Below are positions 14,801-25,000 of a DNA stretch of 64,000 nucleotides, piece after piece. This stretch comes from Mytilus trossulus (Eukaryota > Mollusca > Bivalvia > Mytilida > Mytilidae). The notes below the pieces were generated by a model that ran no database searches, was not told the origin of the DNA, and was given only the letters and a program-made list of their open reading frames with translations. The stretch is from the NCBI RefSeq assembly GCF_036588685.1, contig NC_086375.1, positions 9,975,916-10,039,915 on the forward strand, written 5' to 3'. The position numbers were made by a program, and so were the translations under genes. The number at the start of each line of letters is the position of its first letter. Position 1 is the first letter of the stretch.

Positions 14801-17800
14801 GATACCAGGATTATAATTTAGCACGCCAGACACGCGCGTTTCGTCTACACAAGACTCATCAGTGACGCTCATAACAAAATAGTTTTAAAGCCAAAAAAGT
14901 ACAAAGTTGAAGAGCATTGAGGATCCAAAATTCCCAATAGTTGTGCAAAACACGGCTAAGGTAATCTATGCCTGGGATAAGAAAATCCTTAGTTTTACGA
15001 AAATTTCAGAGTTTTGTAAACAGGAAATTTATAAAAAGGACCACATAATTAATATTCATGTCAACACCGAAATGTTGACTACTGGGCTGGTGATACCCTC
15101 GGGGACAAAACGTCCACCAGCAGTGGCATCGACCCAGTGGTGTGAATTATTATCAAAGATACCAGGATTATAATTCTGCACGCCAGACGCGCGTTTCGTC
15201 TACACAAAACTCATCAGTGACGCTCATATAAAAATAGTTATAAAGCCAAATAAGTATATAGTTGAAGAGCATTGAGGATAAAAAAAAAAAGAAATTCCAT
15301 AAAGTTGTGCCAAATACGGCTAAGGTAATCTAAGCCTGGGATAAGTAAATCCTTAGTTTTACGAAAATTACAAAGTTTAGTTAACAGGAAATTTATAAAA
15401 ATGACCACATTATTTATATTCATGTCAACACCCAAATGTTGACTTCTGGGCTGGTGATACCCTCGGGGACGAAATGTCTACCAGCAGTGTCTAAGACCTA
15501 GTGGTGTAAATAGTTATAAAAAATACCAGGATTATAATTATAATCATATATTACACTGGGTGTATGAAGTTTCGTGAAAAAAACGGAGATTTGATATGCA
15601 AAGTAAAAACATAGGGCTGTACGGTATATTTTCATCATTTATATGCCCTGAACTTCTTAGAGTTTAAACTTATACTAATATTATGAACTACCCTTACTTA
15701 CCTTTCGGGCCTCCTAAGAATTAAATTTTAGGCGCTAAGAATATTACATATTCCCCAAAAGAGGCGAGGGTTTGAGAAACAGCTGTATTTTCAAAGTGCA
15801 ACCAAAAAGCAGCGTGTTGATACATGTATAAGGTTGGGTGTTTTTTTCATTATTTATAAGATTGCTTAATAAATAATATGTCTATGGATCTTCTTACCTT
15901 CCAACGCATGTACGATCTGTCCCGTTTTGAATTTGTTTTGTTGGTGTTCATGTTGCCCAGTCTGTGATGTTCTGTATGGTATTTGGTGTACTTGTTTGTC
16001 TTTTCATCATTTTCTTATTTTGTTTTTATTTTTTTGTTCACTTACAGGGGACTCACATTGTGATAATTCCACATGTCTTAACAAAGGGAAATGTATTGAC
16101 TTGGAAACAACTTTTACCTGCCAGTGTCCAGATAATTATGAAGGAAGCACTTGTCAAATTCGTAAGATACTTCTCCATTATTATTTTCAAGTGCTGAATT
16201 TTTAAACGCGGTTTCAATGATAAATGTTTTCTTCATTGATACATATTTTCTTCATTGATACATATTTTCTTCATTGATACATATTTATTCATCCCTTTGA
16301 TAGGAATAAATTGATTCATGTACGAAATTAAGGAAGATCTACATTTTGATTGTTTATTAATTTACAAATTCTTCTGAAAAGTATCAAACACTTTAGAAGT
16401 ATATTCACTTCTTTTGAAATGGAAAATTAATATTTATAGTTCGTTATAAAAGTTGCTATCAATGGAGCCATTATCTTTACTATGAACACAATTATGAAAT
16501 ACAGATTAGAAGAATTATAAGTTTTGTTTTAATAAATATTGTCCAGTTTGAAACACGTTTTTTTTTCAACATGTAGGATCAGTCAATGCATGTGATAATT
16601 CACCATGTAGAAACCATGGAACATGTGTTAACAGTGGAGATACTTTTACTTGTTTATGTAAAGAAGGATTCGAAGGATCTATGTGTGAAATCAACATTAA
16701 CGATTGCAATCCATTTCCATGGTGAGATTCTAGATTCCTTTTTTACAATTTTATGTTACATTTTTTTCAAATAAATTGCAACAACAGAACCAAGACAAAA
16801 CTTAAAAAAATCCGTTTTATCTGATTAAAATCTTTAAATTTCAAATCAGTGTTGGTTACAGATTTTTACTACAATATGCGATAGTCAAATGTATTCTTTC
16901 GTAATTACATAAATTCTGCACAAACTGGATTATCTATTTAGTCATTTGTGTGTGAAGTATAACCAGTAATAAAGTTAAGAAATAGGCTGATTCATCAACT
17001 GTGAATTTTGGAACCATATGCATATATTATTGATGCGTTCAATGCATCAAGCCAGTACCACAGAACTGTCTCAAATCACGCGTAAAAATATGCTGATTCT
17101 CAAAGTACTGAATAAATGGTAATTGGTGTGTCATTCTTATAGTTATTTTTAAAGTTTTGGTTATCTTATGATTGTTTGCTAATTTCTTATTTGTACATTT
17201 GAAGCTATAATGGTGGCCGATGTATTGATGGAGAAAACTGGTATATTTGTGAGTGTGCAAATGGCTTTGCCGGACCAGACTGTAGAGTCAGTAAGTGTTA
17301 AAACTTTTTGCTCTTTATTCCACCAGGTATAAAAAAAATAACCTCATCTTAACTGTGCTATTTTTAGGCAAATCCTCATTTTAGACACATTTCGAATTCA
17401 ATGGTCATTTAAGTCATAAGACCTAAGTTATAGAATTGTGCCCAACGTTTATACAAAGACATTTATTCTAAAGAATGAACAAATGTATTATGAATAAAGG
17501 CAAAAGTAGTATATCGCATTTAAATAGTCATAAATATGAATTGTTTTCGCTTTTTTAGACATAAATGAATGCATATCGGATCCATGTACATTTGGCAGTA
17601 CATGTGTTGATGGTATAGGATCTTTTAAATGTATATGTCCACCTGGTAGGACTGGAACATTATGTGAGGAGGTGGCGGGAAAACAGCCCTCACCATTGTC
17701 TTGTCTGTTTAACAGACGCACATATCCTGATAAATCAAAATGGGAGCATGAATGTAATTCTTGTAGCTGCGAAAACGGTGTAGTTACTTGTAGCCAGGTA

Positions 17801-20800
17801 ATAACATAACTTTAATATTTTGTCGCTAAAACTTATTTGCTTGATTTTTTTATACAAAAGAATTGTTCTATTAAACTGTTCACATAGCCTGGATATTCTA
17901 AACGTAAGATATTGACATTATACATAAACTGTAATAATTAGTTATCTGATATAATTTACATATAAAATAATGACATGTGGTATGATTGACAATAACATAA
18001 AAAAGACCAAATGACATGTATGTAAGCTACTATATGTCATAGAACGGTCATTTGATTAAGCAATTATGTCTTTCCTTTTGAGTGTCATATTTCCACAACA
18101 AATGTTGACATTTGCACAGTTTTTTTCTTATTAAAATCATATAAATTCAATACGAATTAAGTAAAACAGGCAAAATCGTCAGTTCCACCAAATGCTTATG
18201 TTTTGAACAGAGGATTAACATTATCAAAAATAAGAAGGAAAAAAGACAACAGTAGTATACTGGTGTTCAAAAGTCATAAATTGATTGCGAAAAAACATAT
18301 CAGAGTAACTAAAACCGAGGAAAACACATCAATTATAAGTGGAAAACAAAGGAAGAATAGGAACACTGAAGCGCAACAAAAAGGAAAGCCAAATAAAATA
18401 GAAACGAAATATTCGATAACAAATGCCCTATTCCTGACATTTACAATCGATATAACAGGAAGACAAAACGTTTTTAAATAAAAATGATCGTATACATGTA
18501 AAGAGCTGATAAACTAGTCCATGTTCAATCAATTTTTATTTAATCAATTGTCCTTGTTTTACAGTTTTGAATAATTATGTGAAGTTTGAGGCTAACGCGT
18601 TATCATTATTGTGTTTCAGATTTGGTGTGGACCATCGAATTGTCTCAATAATTCTAGATACGTAGGAAATGTTTTAGAATGTTCTGAAGGTCAGACCTGT
18701 GTTATACAAACAGATACAATATGTTTTACTCCGCCGTGTGTTCCTTGGGGTCACTGTGAAGACCTCATGGAAAACAAAGACACCATTCCTTATCGCGTGG
18801 ATTCAAATTGTGAATCGAACAGTCCTCAACTATCTAATAATTGTGCCAAGATTTCTTTGATATTTGACAAATCAAAAACGCCAGCGGTAAGTTTAGTTCA
18901 AAAAACATTTTATATTCTGTTCTGTGCAATTTTTGTTTACAGAATTATCCCAGTTTAATATTCTCTTTATTCATTGTACAATATTTGAGGCGGTAAAGGA
19001 GAGACGATACTGAGACGTCAGTCCTGATGTCAATTAGAACGAGGAACCACAATGCACAGGAAAAAAACGACGTAGAGACCAATAACAGTAAAATACTGGA
19101 TAGAAATAAATCTTCAGCAATACAAATCCCATAAAAGGGGTGAGATCAGGTGCTACAGATAAATAAATATTCCGCATAACAAATCCATCGAAAGGGGTAA
19201 GATCAGGTGCTCTGAAAGGGAACTAATGCCTGCCCGACCAATGACAAATTAATTTTGACAATCTCAGTTCAGGAAGGGTAAATAGTTCCTGTTAACTGGA
19301 AGACGAGTTACCTCTAACTATCCCAGCAAACGTTTCAATGTTGCCAAAAAATAATTGAAGATAAGTGAAAATCTTTGAAAATTAATTAAATGCACGTTAT
19401 TTAATTCAAATAAAAACTTTTGATAATTTCGATTTAGTTAATTTAACTTTATTTTTCTCCTCACATATATGATCAAGGGGACATGTCTAAATTTCCAACT
19501 GTGTATTTTAATTATACATGTATTTGTATTGTAGGGAGTATCTGTAGAAACAATTTGTAATACAATTCGGAGGTTACCTGTGCTTAAGACATTGTCTAAT
19601 GACCAACATGTATATGTTGTTTGTAATTTACATAAAGTGCGTCTTAATGCAGTAGATATATTATTGGTAAGATTTTCACATCGGTTTTATCTCGAGCATA
19701 TATTTCAGTTAAAATGTTCTTGCAATAGTTGTACGCATCACCATCAATGTTTTTTCACACACTGTGTTCTTTGTAATGATGACGTTGAGCTCCACATCAA
19801 AACATCCTAAATTTATGGACCATGAATTAAGTTGGAGAAGAGGTCTAATCACATGGTATATAATTTGTTATTCTTACTTAAATGTTATTTTTATTAAGTA
19901 TTTATCATTATAAAAAATAGTGTGTAAAATCATGCTAGATACTGAATTCTAACAAAACAAATATTCAGCACATACACAAAAAAAAGGATCCAATCAACCA
20001 CAGACCCCTAGACGACCTGTATCAATGTAAAAAACCGCATACTATTTAGCATTAAAGCTGTAAAAGTCCCGGAATAACCTAATATGAAACAATTCATTAC
20101 AAAAAATAATTGTGAAACTACAAATATTGCCATTAAACCAAAAAACCAAGACATTTACATCAATAACATTTGCAGGCTCCTAACTTGGGAATGTGTTTGG
20201 GCTAAATATGTTTGTGAGAGCTAAACACTGTAACAATCTGGTCTGTAAAACATTTTAACCAGCCATAAAAAAAATTACAGTTTCATATGGCTCGTCATTT
20301 AAAAAAAATTGATATTCTTTTTTTGGTACATCGGAATTTTTACCATATTCATGTGAAAAGTAAAATCACAAAAATACTGAACTCGGAGGAAAATTCAATC
20401 GGAAATTTCATAATCACATGGCAAAATCAAACGTCAAAACACAAAAAAATCACAAATGGACATGAACTGTGAATGTCGCTTACAAAATCAATTAATAGAT
20501 TATTATAAAATCGTGTTACACCCTGTATAACTGTAGCTTAGTTCTAATTCTTAAATATTTCAGTCAGTGGAAGCTACCAAGTCAAACAATCAGATAGATG
20601 CCACACTTAAAACAGCTATCGACAACATAACACAAGTCATTAGTCATAAGCAGACAGGAAGTAGTGCTCTGGCAGCAGTAGTTGAAGTAGAGGTGTTGAT
20701 GACAGTGTCTGACAACACACTCACTATGGGTATCGTCAACTTTTAATTATATAAAAATGAAATAATGCGAAGGATACGTGTTTATTTTTATTTTAACGCC

Positions 20801-22018
20801 ACTTTCATTGATATGGTCATAATTATGAATAAAATGTTTATAGTTTTTGAAAGTTTAACGTCTGAAGTTTTACCCCAGAATTGATTACCTTAGCTTGACA
20901 AAACTTCCAGAATTTTGGATCAAAAATGCTCTTCAACTTTGTATTTTATTTGCCCTTTTTGCCAAACCAAGTATGTCAGACGCATATTTCGTCTACATTA
21001 GACTACTCAGTAATGCTCAATACAAAAAGTTGGAAGTTCAATCGAAAAGGAAGTTGAGGAGCGTCAACAAATTGTTCAAATACGACTAAAGTCATTTATG
21101 TTAGGGAATTAAATCCTTCAGGACATATTTTTCCTATTTGATATACATTCAGCTGTTAGTTCAGTGTCTGAAATGCACACAATTTTTTCGCCACTATAAC
21201 TCATTTTACTTATGGGTATTAGGAAGATTTAAATGAAGTATAATGTACTTATGACTCATTCACAAGATTATGTTTTGGGACTAAAACCGTAAGAAAAAAA
21301 TAAACGCAGACAATTTTGGTAGTTTGGACAAGGAACTAATTATTTGAAGGCTCTCAAGAGTTTTATATTTTTGGGGCTTTCAATATTTTTGGCAAACCAG
21401 ATAGAGGTTATTTTACAATAACGTGTTATGTGCATGGACATCACATCGTAATTTTTTTTCTCACATTTAAACATTTAACTGTTAAAAAATCAAATAATAA
21501 TAACCATGTTTTAACTAACATCTAATTTTTGTAATCAAGATGTATATACATTTTATCTTTCAGAATCCGTTTACCTCATTCCAGTTATTTGTTCAGCGAT
21601 TGGACTTCTTGGTATTGTGATAATTGCTCTATTAGTTGTGTTTCATGTACGACAAAAGAGACGATTTGAGAGATCAAAAGCACATGCTGAGTATATTGAA
21701 CAAAGAACAAACAACGAAAACAAAGAAAATTTAAGACGATATAAAAATCCATTATTCTCAGAAACTAATAAAGGTGCTGAACACAAGAAAACGAAGTTAG
21801 AAAAGGAGTTAGATAAAATTGAAAAAAGTCCCATGCAAATCATATCAAAGTCCGATTCCATTAACGAATCATCAACAGTGTCTCCCCCTAAGACAAAGGT
21901 CAAGGACATTAACATAGAACTTTCAAAGTCAAGGGCGAAAGCAGCGGAAAGACAAAAGGAGCTAATTGAAATTTCAAAGACAGTGGGAGTTGATATTGAA
22001 AGCGAAGTTATGGTTTAG
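2710..22018 (+). CDS. JAG1: Jagged-type Notch ligand (DSL family), 3' part, 17 exons
   Basis: A single-pass membrane ligand that activates Notch receptors on neighbouring cells. The spliced frame gives 942 residues: 14 EGF repeats matching EGF3-16 of Jagged in order and loop length, a C-terminal cysteine-rich VWC-like region ([10 protein letters not shown] ... WCGPSNC), a juxtamembrane region, a hydrophobic segment ([20 protein letters not shown]), a basic stop-transfer RQKRR and a cytoplasmic tail of about 115 residues ending EVMV. The VWC-like region and 16-repeat layout separate Jagged/Serrate from Delta. EGF10 carries the Jagged-specific insert with two extra cysteines (VIDSC ... SSNVCG). 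All 17 exons have GT..AG borders and keep one open frame. Signal peptide, MNNL, DSL and EGF1-2 are outside the window. An invertebrate would be expected to have one Jagged predating JAG1/JAG2, so the symbol marks the family, not strict orthology. Confidence 0.96.
2855..3260 (+). repeat. ACGCGCGTTTCGTC dispersed repeat, near full copy plus restart
   Basis: Begins 'aaatactaggattacaatt', contains 'cgccagacgcgcgttttgtc' and 'actcatcagtgacgctcg', and ends with 'ctggtgataccctcgggg' and 'gcatcgacccagtggt'. The next copy restarts at once at about 3203 and stops after the 'gacgcgcgtt' block. A third partial copy lies at about 3320-3395. Confidence 0.85.
4155..4268 (+). CDS. JAG1: Jagged exon: EGF4
   Basis: A 114-bp phase 1-1 exon encoding one EGF (DLACTSSPC ... 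[12 protein letters not shown]) with six cysteines. Acceptor TTTCAG, donor GTAAGC. The PGWSG turn matches the Jagged EGF4 turn (PGWTG). Confidence 0.95.
4859..5086 (+). CDS. JAG1: Jagged exon: EGF5 and EGF6
   Basis: A 228-bp exon encoding two EGFs (INECQSNPC ... [13 protein letters not shown] ... WKGKNCDI). The first has a calcium-binding-type start (N-I-N-E-C). The pair sits in one exon and aligns to Jagged EGF5-6. Acceptor TTACAG, donor GTATGT. Confidence 0.96.
5345..5521 (-). repeat. ACGCGCGTTTCGTC dispersed repeat, partial
   Basis: Reverse-orientation partial copy containing 'gtcactgatgagcc', 'cgtagtcgaaacgcatgtct' and 'cctggtacttttgataac'. Confidence 0.75.
6340..6690 (+). repeat. dispersed mollusc-type repeat
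   Basis: Intronic repeat ending 'ggatttatgagttttgaaca', then 'cggtatactactgttgccttt'. The same ending recurs in reverse near 11125, 17490, 18240 and 32830 ('aaggcaacagtagtata'). The short open frames in it (6382-6579 +, 6576-6761 -) look incidental. Confidence 0.6.
7435..7481 (+). CDS. JAG1: Jagged exon: first half of EGF7
   Basis: A 47-bp mini-exon (phase 1 in, phase 0 out) encoding [15 protein letters not shown]. The short first loop (CQYQC) matches Jagged EGF7 (INDCLGQC). Acceptor TTGTAG, donor GTAAGT. It is too short to appear as an open frame by itself and is supported by frame continuity with 8834. Confidence 0.93.
8590..8830 (-). repeat. dispersed repeat (aaaatcacaaaaatactgaa family)
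   Basis: Reverse copy of a repeat found in forward orientation at about 5140-5280, 20340-20470, 26150-26370 and 52375-52500. Typical words are 'gtaaaatcacaaaaatactg', 'ggcaaaatcaaacg', 'cctgacttggtacag' and 'gctagctaaacctctcactt'. Here it runs almost to the Jagged splice acceptor at 8833. Confidence 0.7.
8834..9007 (+). CDS. JAG1: Jagged exon: rest of EGF7 and EGF8
   Basis: A 174-bp phase 0-0 exon encoding [10 protein letters not shown] ... [17 protein letters not shown] ... GYSGFNCE. It completes EGF7 and encodes EGF8. Acceptor TTGCAG, donor GTAAGT. The bases just upstream (about 8590-8830) are a dispersed repeat on the - strand that abuts the splice acceptor. Confidence 0.96.
9765..10075 (+). 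repeat. ACGCGCGTTTCGTC dispersed repeat, diverged
   Basis: Starts 'ataccaggattgaag' and contains 'cagacgcgcatttcgtcta', 'ggagagcattt' and 'tctattcctgag'. It is clearly the same family but more mutated than the 14.8-kb copies. Confidence 0.7.
10140..10290 (+). CDS. JAG1: Jagged exon: EGF9 and start of EGF10
   Basis: A 151-bp exon, phase 0 in and phase 1 out. It encodes [17 protein letters not shown] ... RKGRFC, then [10 protein letters not shown], the first two cysteines of EGF10. Acceptor TTCAG, donor GTATGA (a weaker donor). Confidence 0.94.
11546..11710 (+). CDS. JAG1: Jagged exon: EGF10 insert and remainder
   Basis: A 165-bp phase 1-1 exon beginning [19 protein letters not shown] and continuing [11 protein letters not shown] ... 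[10 protein letters not shown]. This is the enlarged EGF10 typical of Jagged, with two cysteines beyond the usual six. It is the strongest single diagnostic of Jagged identity in the window. Confidence 0.97.
12577..12690 (+). CDS. JAG1: Jagged exon: EGF11
   Basis: A 114-bp phase 1-1 exon: [15 protein letters not shown] ... [10 protein letters not shown]. It has a calcium-binding EGF start and six cysteines. Acceptor TTTCAG, donor GTAAGT. Confidence 0.96.
13524..13804. mobile_element. TTAA-bounded MITE, 281 bp
   Basis: TTAA at both edges, followed by inverted ends GGTGGTACCTAACACT and AGTGTTGGGTACCACC (one mismatch in 20 bp including TTAA). There is no coding capacity. TTAA target duplication is characteristic of piggyBac-type transposition; assignment to that superfamily is inference. 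Confidence 0.85.
14546..14659 (+). CDS. JAG1: Jagged exon: EGF12
   Basis: A 114-bp phase 1-1 exon: [15 protein letters not shown] ... [10 protein letters not shown]. The WKGKTC ending matches Jagged EGF12. Acceptor AACAG, donor GTGAGT. Confidence 0.95.
14797..15141 (+). repeat. ACGCGCGTTTCGTC dispersed repeat, full unit 1
   Basis: One of the best-preserved units, about 345 bp, from 'aaagataccaggattataat' to 'gcatcgacccagtggtgt'. It is directly followed by unit 2. Confidence 0.88.
15149..15540 (+). repeat. ACGCGCGTTTCGTC dispersed repeat, tandem unit 2
   Basis: Second tandem unit with the same start, core ('cgccagacgcgcgtttcgtc') and end. A third unit begins at about 15520 ('aaaaataccaggattataat') and breaks off. 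Confidence 0.88.
16048..16161 (+). CDS. JAG1: Jagged exon: EGF13
   Basis: A 114-bp phase 1-1 exon: [16 protein letters not shown] ... [10 protein letters not shown]. The RDSxCD start matches Jagged EGF13. Acceptor TTACAG, donor GTAAGA. Confidence 0.95.
16228..16288. repeat. 19-bp tandem repeat, about 3 copies
   Basis: Three near-perfect copies of ttttcttcattgatacata, in the Jagged intron right after the EGF13 exon. Confidence 0.85.
16577..16721 (+). CDS. JAG1: Jagged exon: EGF14 and start of EGF15
   Basis: A 145-bp exon encoding [14 protein letters not shown] ... [10 protein letters not shown], then NINDCNPFP up to the second EGF15 cysteine, which is split by the intron (TG|C). Donor GTGAGA. 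Confidence 0.94.
17205..17290 (+). CDS. JAG1: Jagged exon: rest of EGF15
   Basis: An 86-bp exon encoding [18 protein letters not shown] and GFAGPDCRV. The DGENWY and GFAGPDC words match Jagged EGF15. The acceptor ends TTTGAAG, with a weak pyrimidine tract, but frame and cysteine spacing require it. Confidence 0.93.
17559..17797 (+). CDS. JAG1: Jagged exon: EGF16 and start of cysteine-rich region
   Basis: A 239-bp exon. EGF16 is [15 protein letters not shown] ... [10 protein letters not shown]. It is followed by [20 protein letters not shown] and [13 protein letters not shown], the first part of the VWC-like domain that marks Jagged/Serrate. Donor GTAATA. Confidence 0.96.
18205..18480 (-). 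repeat. dispersed repeat (caacagtagtata family)
   Basis: AT-rich repeat with 'gacaacagtagtatactgg', 'aaaagtcataaattgattgc' and 'tgccctattcctgacattt'. It shares words with about 11120-11300 and 32825-32960. Its 92-codon frame is not a gene. Confidence 0.6.
18620..18886 (+). CDS. JAG1: Jagged exon: cysteine-rich (VWC-like) region
   Basis: A 267-bp phase 0-0 exon starting IWCGPSNCL, continuing with [20 protein letters not shown] and ending in [17 protein letters not shown]. Order and cysteine spacing follow the Jagged C-terminal cysteine-rich region (VWCGPRPCL ... GQSC ... CFVHPC). Confidence 0.95.
19535..19666 (+). CDS. JAG1: Jagged exon: membrane-proximal extracellular region
   Basis: A 132-bp phase 0-0 exon encoding [17 protein letters not shown] and [20 protein letters not shown]. 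It corresponds to the 'EHICSELRNLNIL ... IYIACE' stretch of vertebrate Jagged. The two cysteines are kept although overall similarity is low. Confidence 0.9.
20564..20729 (+). CDS. JAG1: Jagged exon: membrane-proximal region
   Basis: A 166-bp exon, phase 0 in and phase 1 out. It encodes [20 protein letters not shown] and [20 protein letters not shown]. The [10 protein letters not shown] word corresponds to SSLIAAVAEV of Jagged1. Confidence 0.92.
20815..21075 (-). repeat. ACGCGCGTTTCGTC dispersed repeat, diverged
   Basis: Reverse copy with 'attaccttagcttgacaa', 'atgctcttcaactttgta' and 'cgcatatttcgtctac'. The 64-codon frame at 20895 belongs to it. Confidence 0.65.
21564..22018 (+). CDS. JAG1: Jagged last exon: transmembrane and cytoplasmic tail
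   Basis: The 455-bp terminal exon holds the transmembrane helix, the basic [10 protein letters not shown] junction and a lysine/serine-rich tail. It contains LRRYKNPLF, comparable to the QIKNPI word of Jagged1, and ends DIESEVMV before TAG at 22016-22018. The C-terminal V-M-V fits a class II PDZ ligand (hydrophobic-X-hydrophobic), comparable to Jagged1 Y-I-V. The rest of the tail is diverged. Confidence 0.94.
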
Positions 22019-25000
22019 TTTTGTACTCTGTATACATGTATTAAGGTCTTGAAGTAATGTTTGCCTTGCTTAGTTTTTGATTTTGTTTTAAAAAGAAGAA
22101 ATGAATGAATTGAGTTTTATATTTGTTGTAAAATGAGAGTTTATGATACACTAATACTATGGACTCATTGATGTACCTCTGATATTTGGTAGACAGAACT
22201 ATGCATGAATGACATGCACAAGGCCTGCATTTTACTTTCTATAACTACAAATGTATTTCATTTTATCTCCTTTTCCCTAACATTCTTGCATACGAGATCA
22301 TCAAACTACTATTAATAGAAGGTTCATACTTTAGTCCATGATGTTGCGATCCTGATTTAGTTCTGGAACTTATCGTAAATGAATTTCACATCTCAATCGA
22401 CAATTGATTTGTAATCCTTTTTAAGACAAAAAGTGAATTAAACTATTTCTTTTTACTATCAAACATCAGATTATTGACTGAATTTTGTATTTGACATACA
22501 TGCACTATTACCAACCGAAGAAATTACTGTATTACTTGTGGGTATTTATTGAGAAATAATATTCATACCCAAGAAAATCGTGCTATTAATTGCCACTTTT
22601 ATATATTTACGTGTGGTTTTTCCAGATAAAGAAAGCATTTCAATGAAACATGGAAAGAATTGTCACAAGACTCCTAAAGTGTAGGACTGTTAATGTTAAA
22701 AATAATGACAATAAGAATGATGTCTGTTGTTATTAAATTGCAGCTATGCTATATTTAGAGTATTTGAATGTTTTTCTGTAAGAGAAGCTAGGCTATAGAG
22801 GTCTTATTGCTGCTTGTTAAAAATATAAATAACAATATGGTTGTCATTTTATCCATTAATGTTGTGGTAAAATCACGTTTTCGTGATTTGTATGAATTTC
22901 ATCCCCTTATGCATGACCATGCAACGTTTTTATGCTTTTTAATCAATAGCAGAGAATTTCCAGGAATTTATTTGGCGTTTAATGAAAAAATTTAATACAA
23001 AACTCTAATAACATTTGATAAAATAGGTTGTAACTTTTTACATTCAAATAAAATCAACTGTTATTATACATCCAATTGATTTTAAGAACTTCGTTTTACA
23101 ACTTATTTCAGGGTGTACCTAAGATTTTGTTTTTCTTGTTCACAGTCTTTGTGACGACGTTACTTATGAGACGCTGTACACAAAAAGAGTATAAAACTAT
23201 TTATTTGATGACTTGTGTTGAGAAATTTCAGAATTTTTTTATCTGGTGGCCTCATTTAGGTTATCTCTCAAAACATATGTTTTGATCCTAATGTCTTAAC
23301 AATACAGTGGAGACATAAACACACCATTTTTTTCAAGTTTTCAATTCTTCTTTGCACAAAAAGTACTACAGTATAGTTTAAAGATTTGAATCAAAGCTTC
23401 CTTTTAATTTTAATTAAAGACAAAATTTTCCTCTCTAGTTATATATGATTGGTAATAATATTGTAGTTTTGTTTTTTTACATAAACTTTGGCATATTATA
23501 GTGTTTAGAAGAAATTGATGTTCCACTTTATAAAAACAATCCTAATTTAATAAATTCTAACTTTCATTTCATATTTTTACAACTTCAAACAGATCAGATT
23601 TGCTGGTCTGATGGTGTTGGACTCTAAATCAATGGTCGAAGTAACGTTCATAGGTGTATCATTCACTCATTAATAAATTGTAACTCCCTTTCAACGTATG
23701 CGTATACAACAAAAAATATTAAAAAAAATAAATCAATTGTTATAAATTCCTATTAAATTTTCATTAATATGCTCAATAGTTTTATTTTATCAATACAAAA
23801 TATGTTCCATCCAATTATAAAAAGGCAGCATGTATAAACATCATATTTAGAAATCATTTTGACTTGATCTATATTTATAGAACACAATCATCATATCAGA
23901 GCATCATCATTCTAATAAATCAGTATAATCAAAAAAAGAATTAATAAGGGCGACAGTAGCTTTAATTATTATTCAAAACCTCTGCATGGATTTAAAACTT
24001 CAGCCGTATATAGATAGGTATCCGAATATTTCTTAAGATATTAGAAAACTATTTGATATAAATAGAACTAATGTTTTCCATTTAATTACAAACATTTACC
24101 ACTTTTTATGTATACAAATGGGCTATTCCAGGATTTCAGGATTAGAAGGGGTTTCATTCGCCAAATCACCATCATGTGAGGCAAATTTGGCTGATTTTAT
24201 GAAAAAAATATCTTTTTTTTTTATCAAAGGTTTTCGCACATCTTCGCTCATTCCCTCTCTCTTAATTCGAAACTGACCTCAATTTATATTGGTAATTGCA
24301 CAATCCATGTGAATTTCAATCGCATTGTAGTCCTATCAACTTGGATACCGGTTAACTATTGTCAAAATCTATGATAAGTTCGATATTCGGAAAAAAAGAA
24401 ACAAAGAAGCCATATTTGAAGGTGCTCTCATCATATAATAATTCCTGTGGCATGAAAAGCGACATTTGTGATCATTCTTCCTCTTTTAATCTAAATTAAC
24501 ATTTAATCAGGAAAAAGAATACAAATCTGGCTAAATGTAAAATATCAATAGTTTTAATGCTTTATGTTGTTTCTTTAAAAAGTGTATGACAAAATTGTAT
24601 ATTGTCAATATTGCTGTGGTCGCATCACAATCGTGGCAGGTTACGATTGAACAGACAAGTGGTTATTATCTGCATGATATTCACTTACAAATACATGTAC
24701 TACACAAGTTTTCCAAGCATCTATATATTTCATGTTTAGTAATGCATTTTCTTTTTTTCTTATGATTACGATTAAGTAAGTCATACTCAGTCTGTTGTAT
24801 TAAAATCATGTGATTCGTTCTACCATATTAGCCCTAAAATACATTTTTCATTTGTGTGAATAAAATTGTCATAAGAAATTTTGTGCATAAAATGTCATTA
24901 TTATTTTATTTTTTGTATTCGATTGTATATTGCAATTTGAAATTGTCGTGAAGTTTTAATTGTAATCGTGCATCCTCATATATCCATTTGGTATAATATT

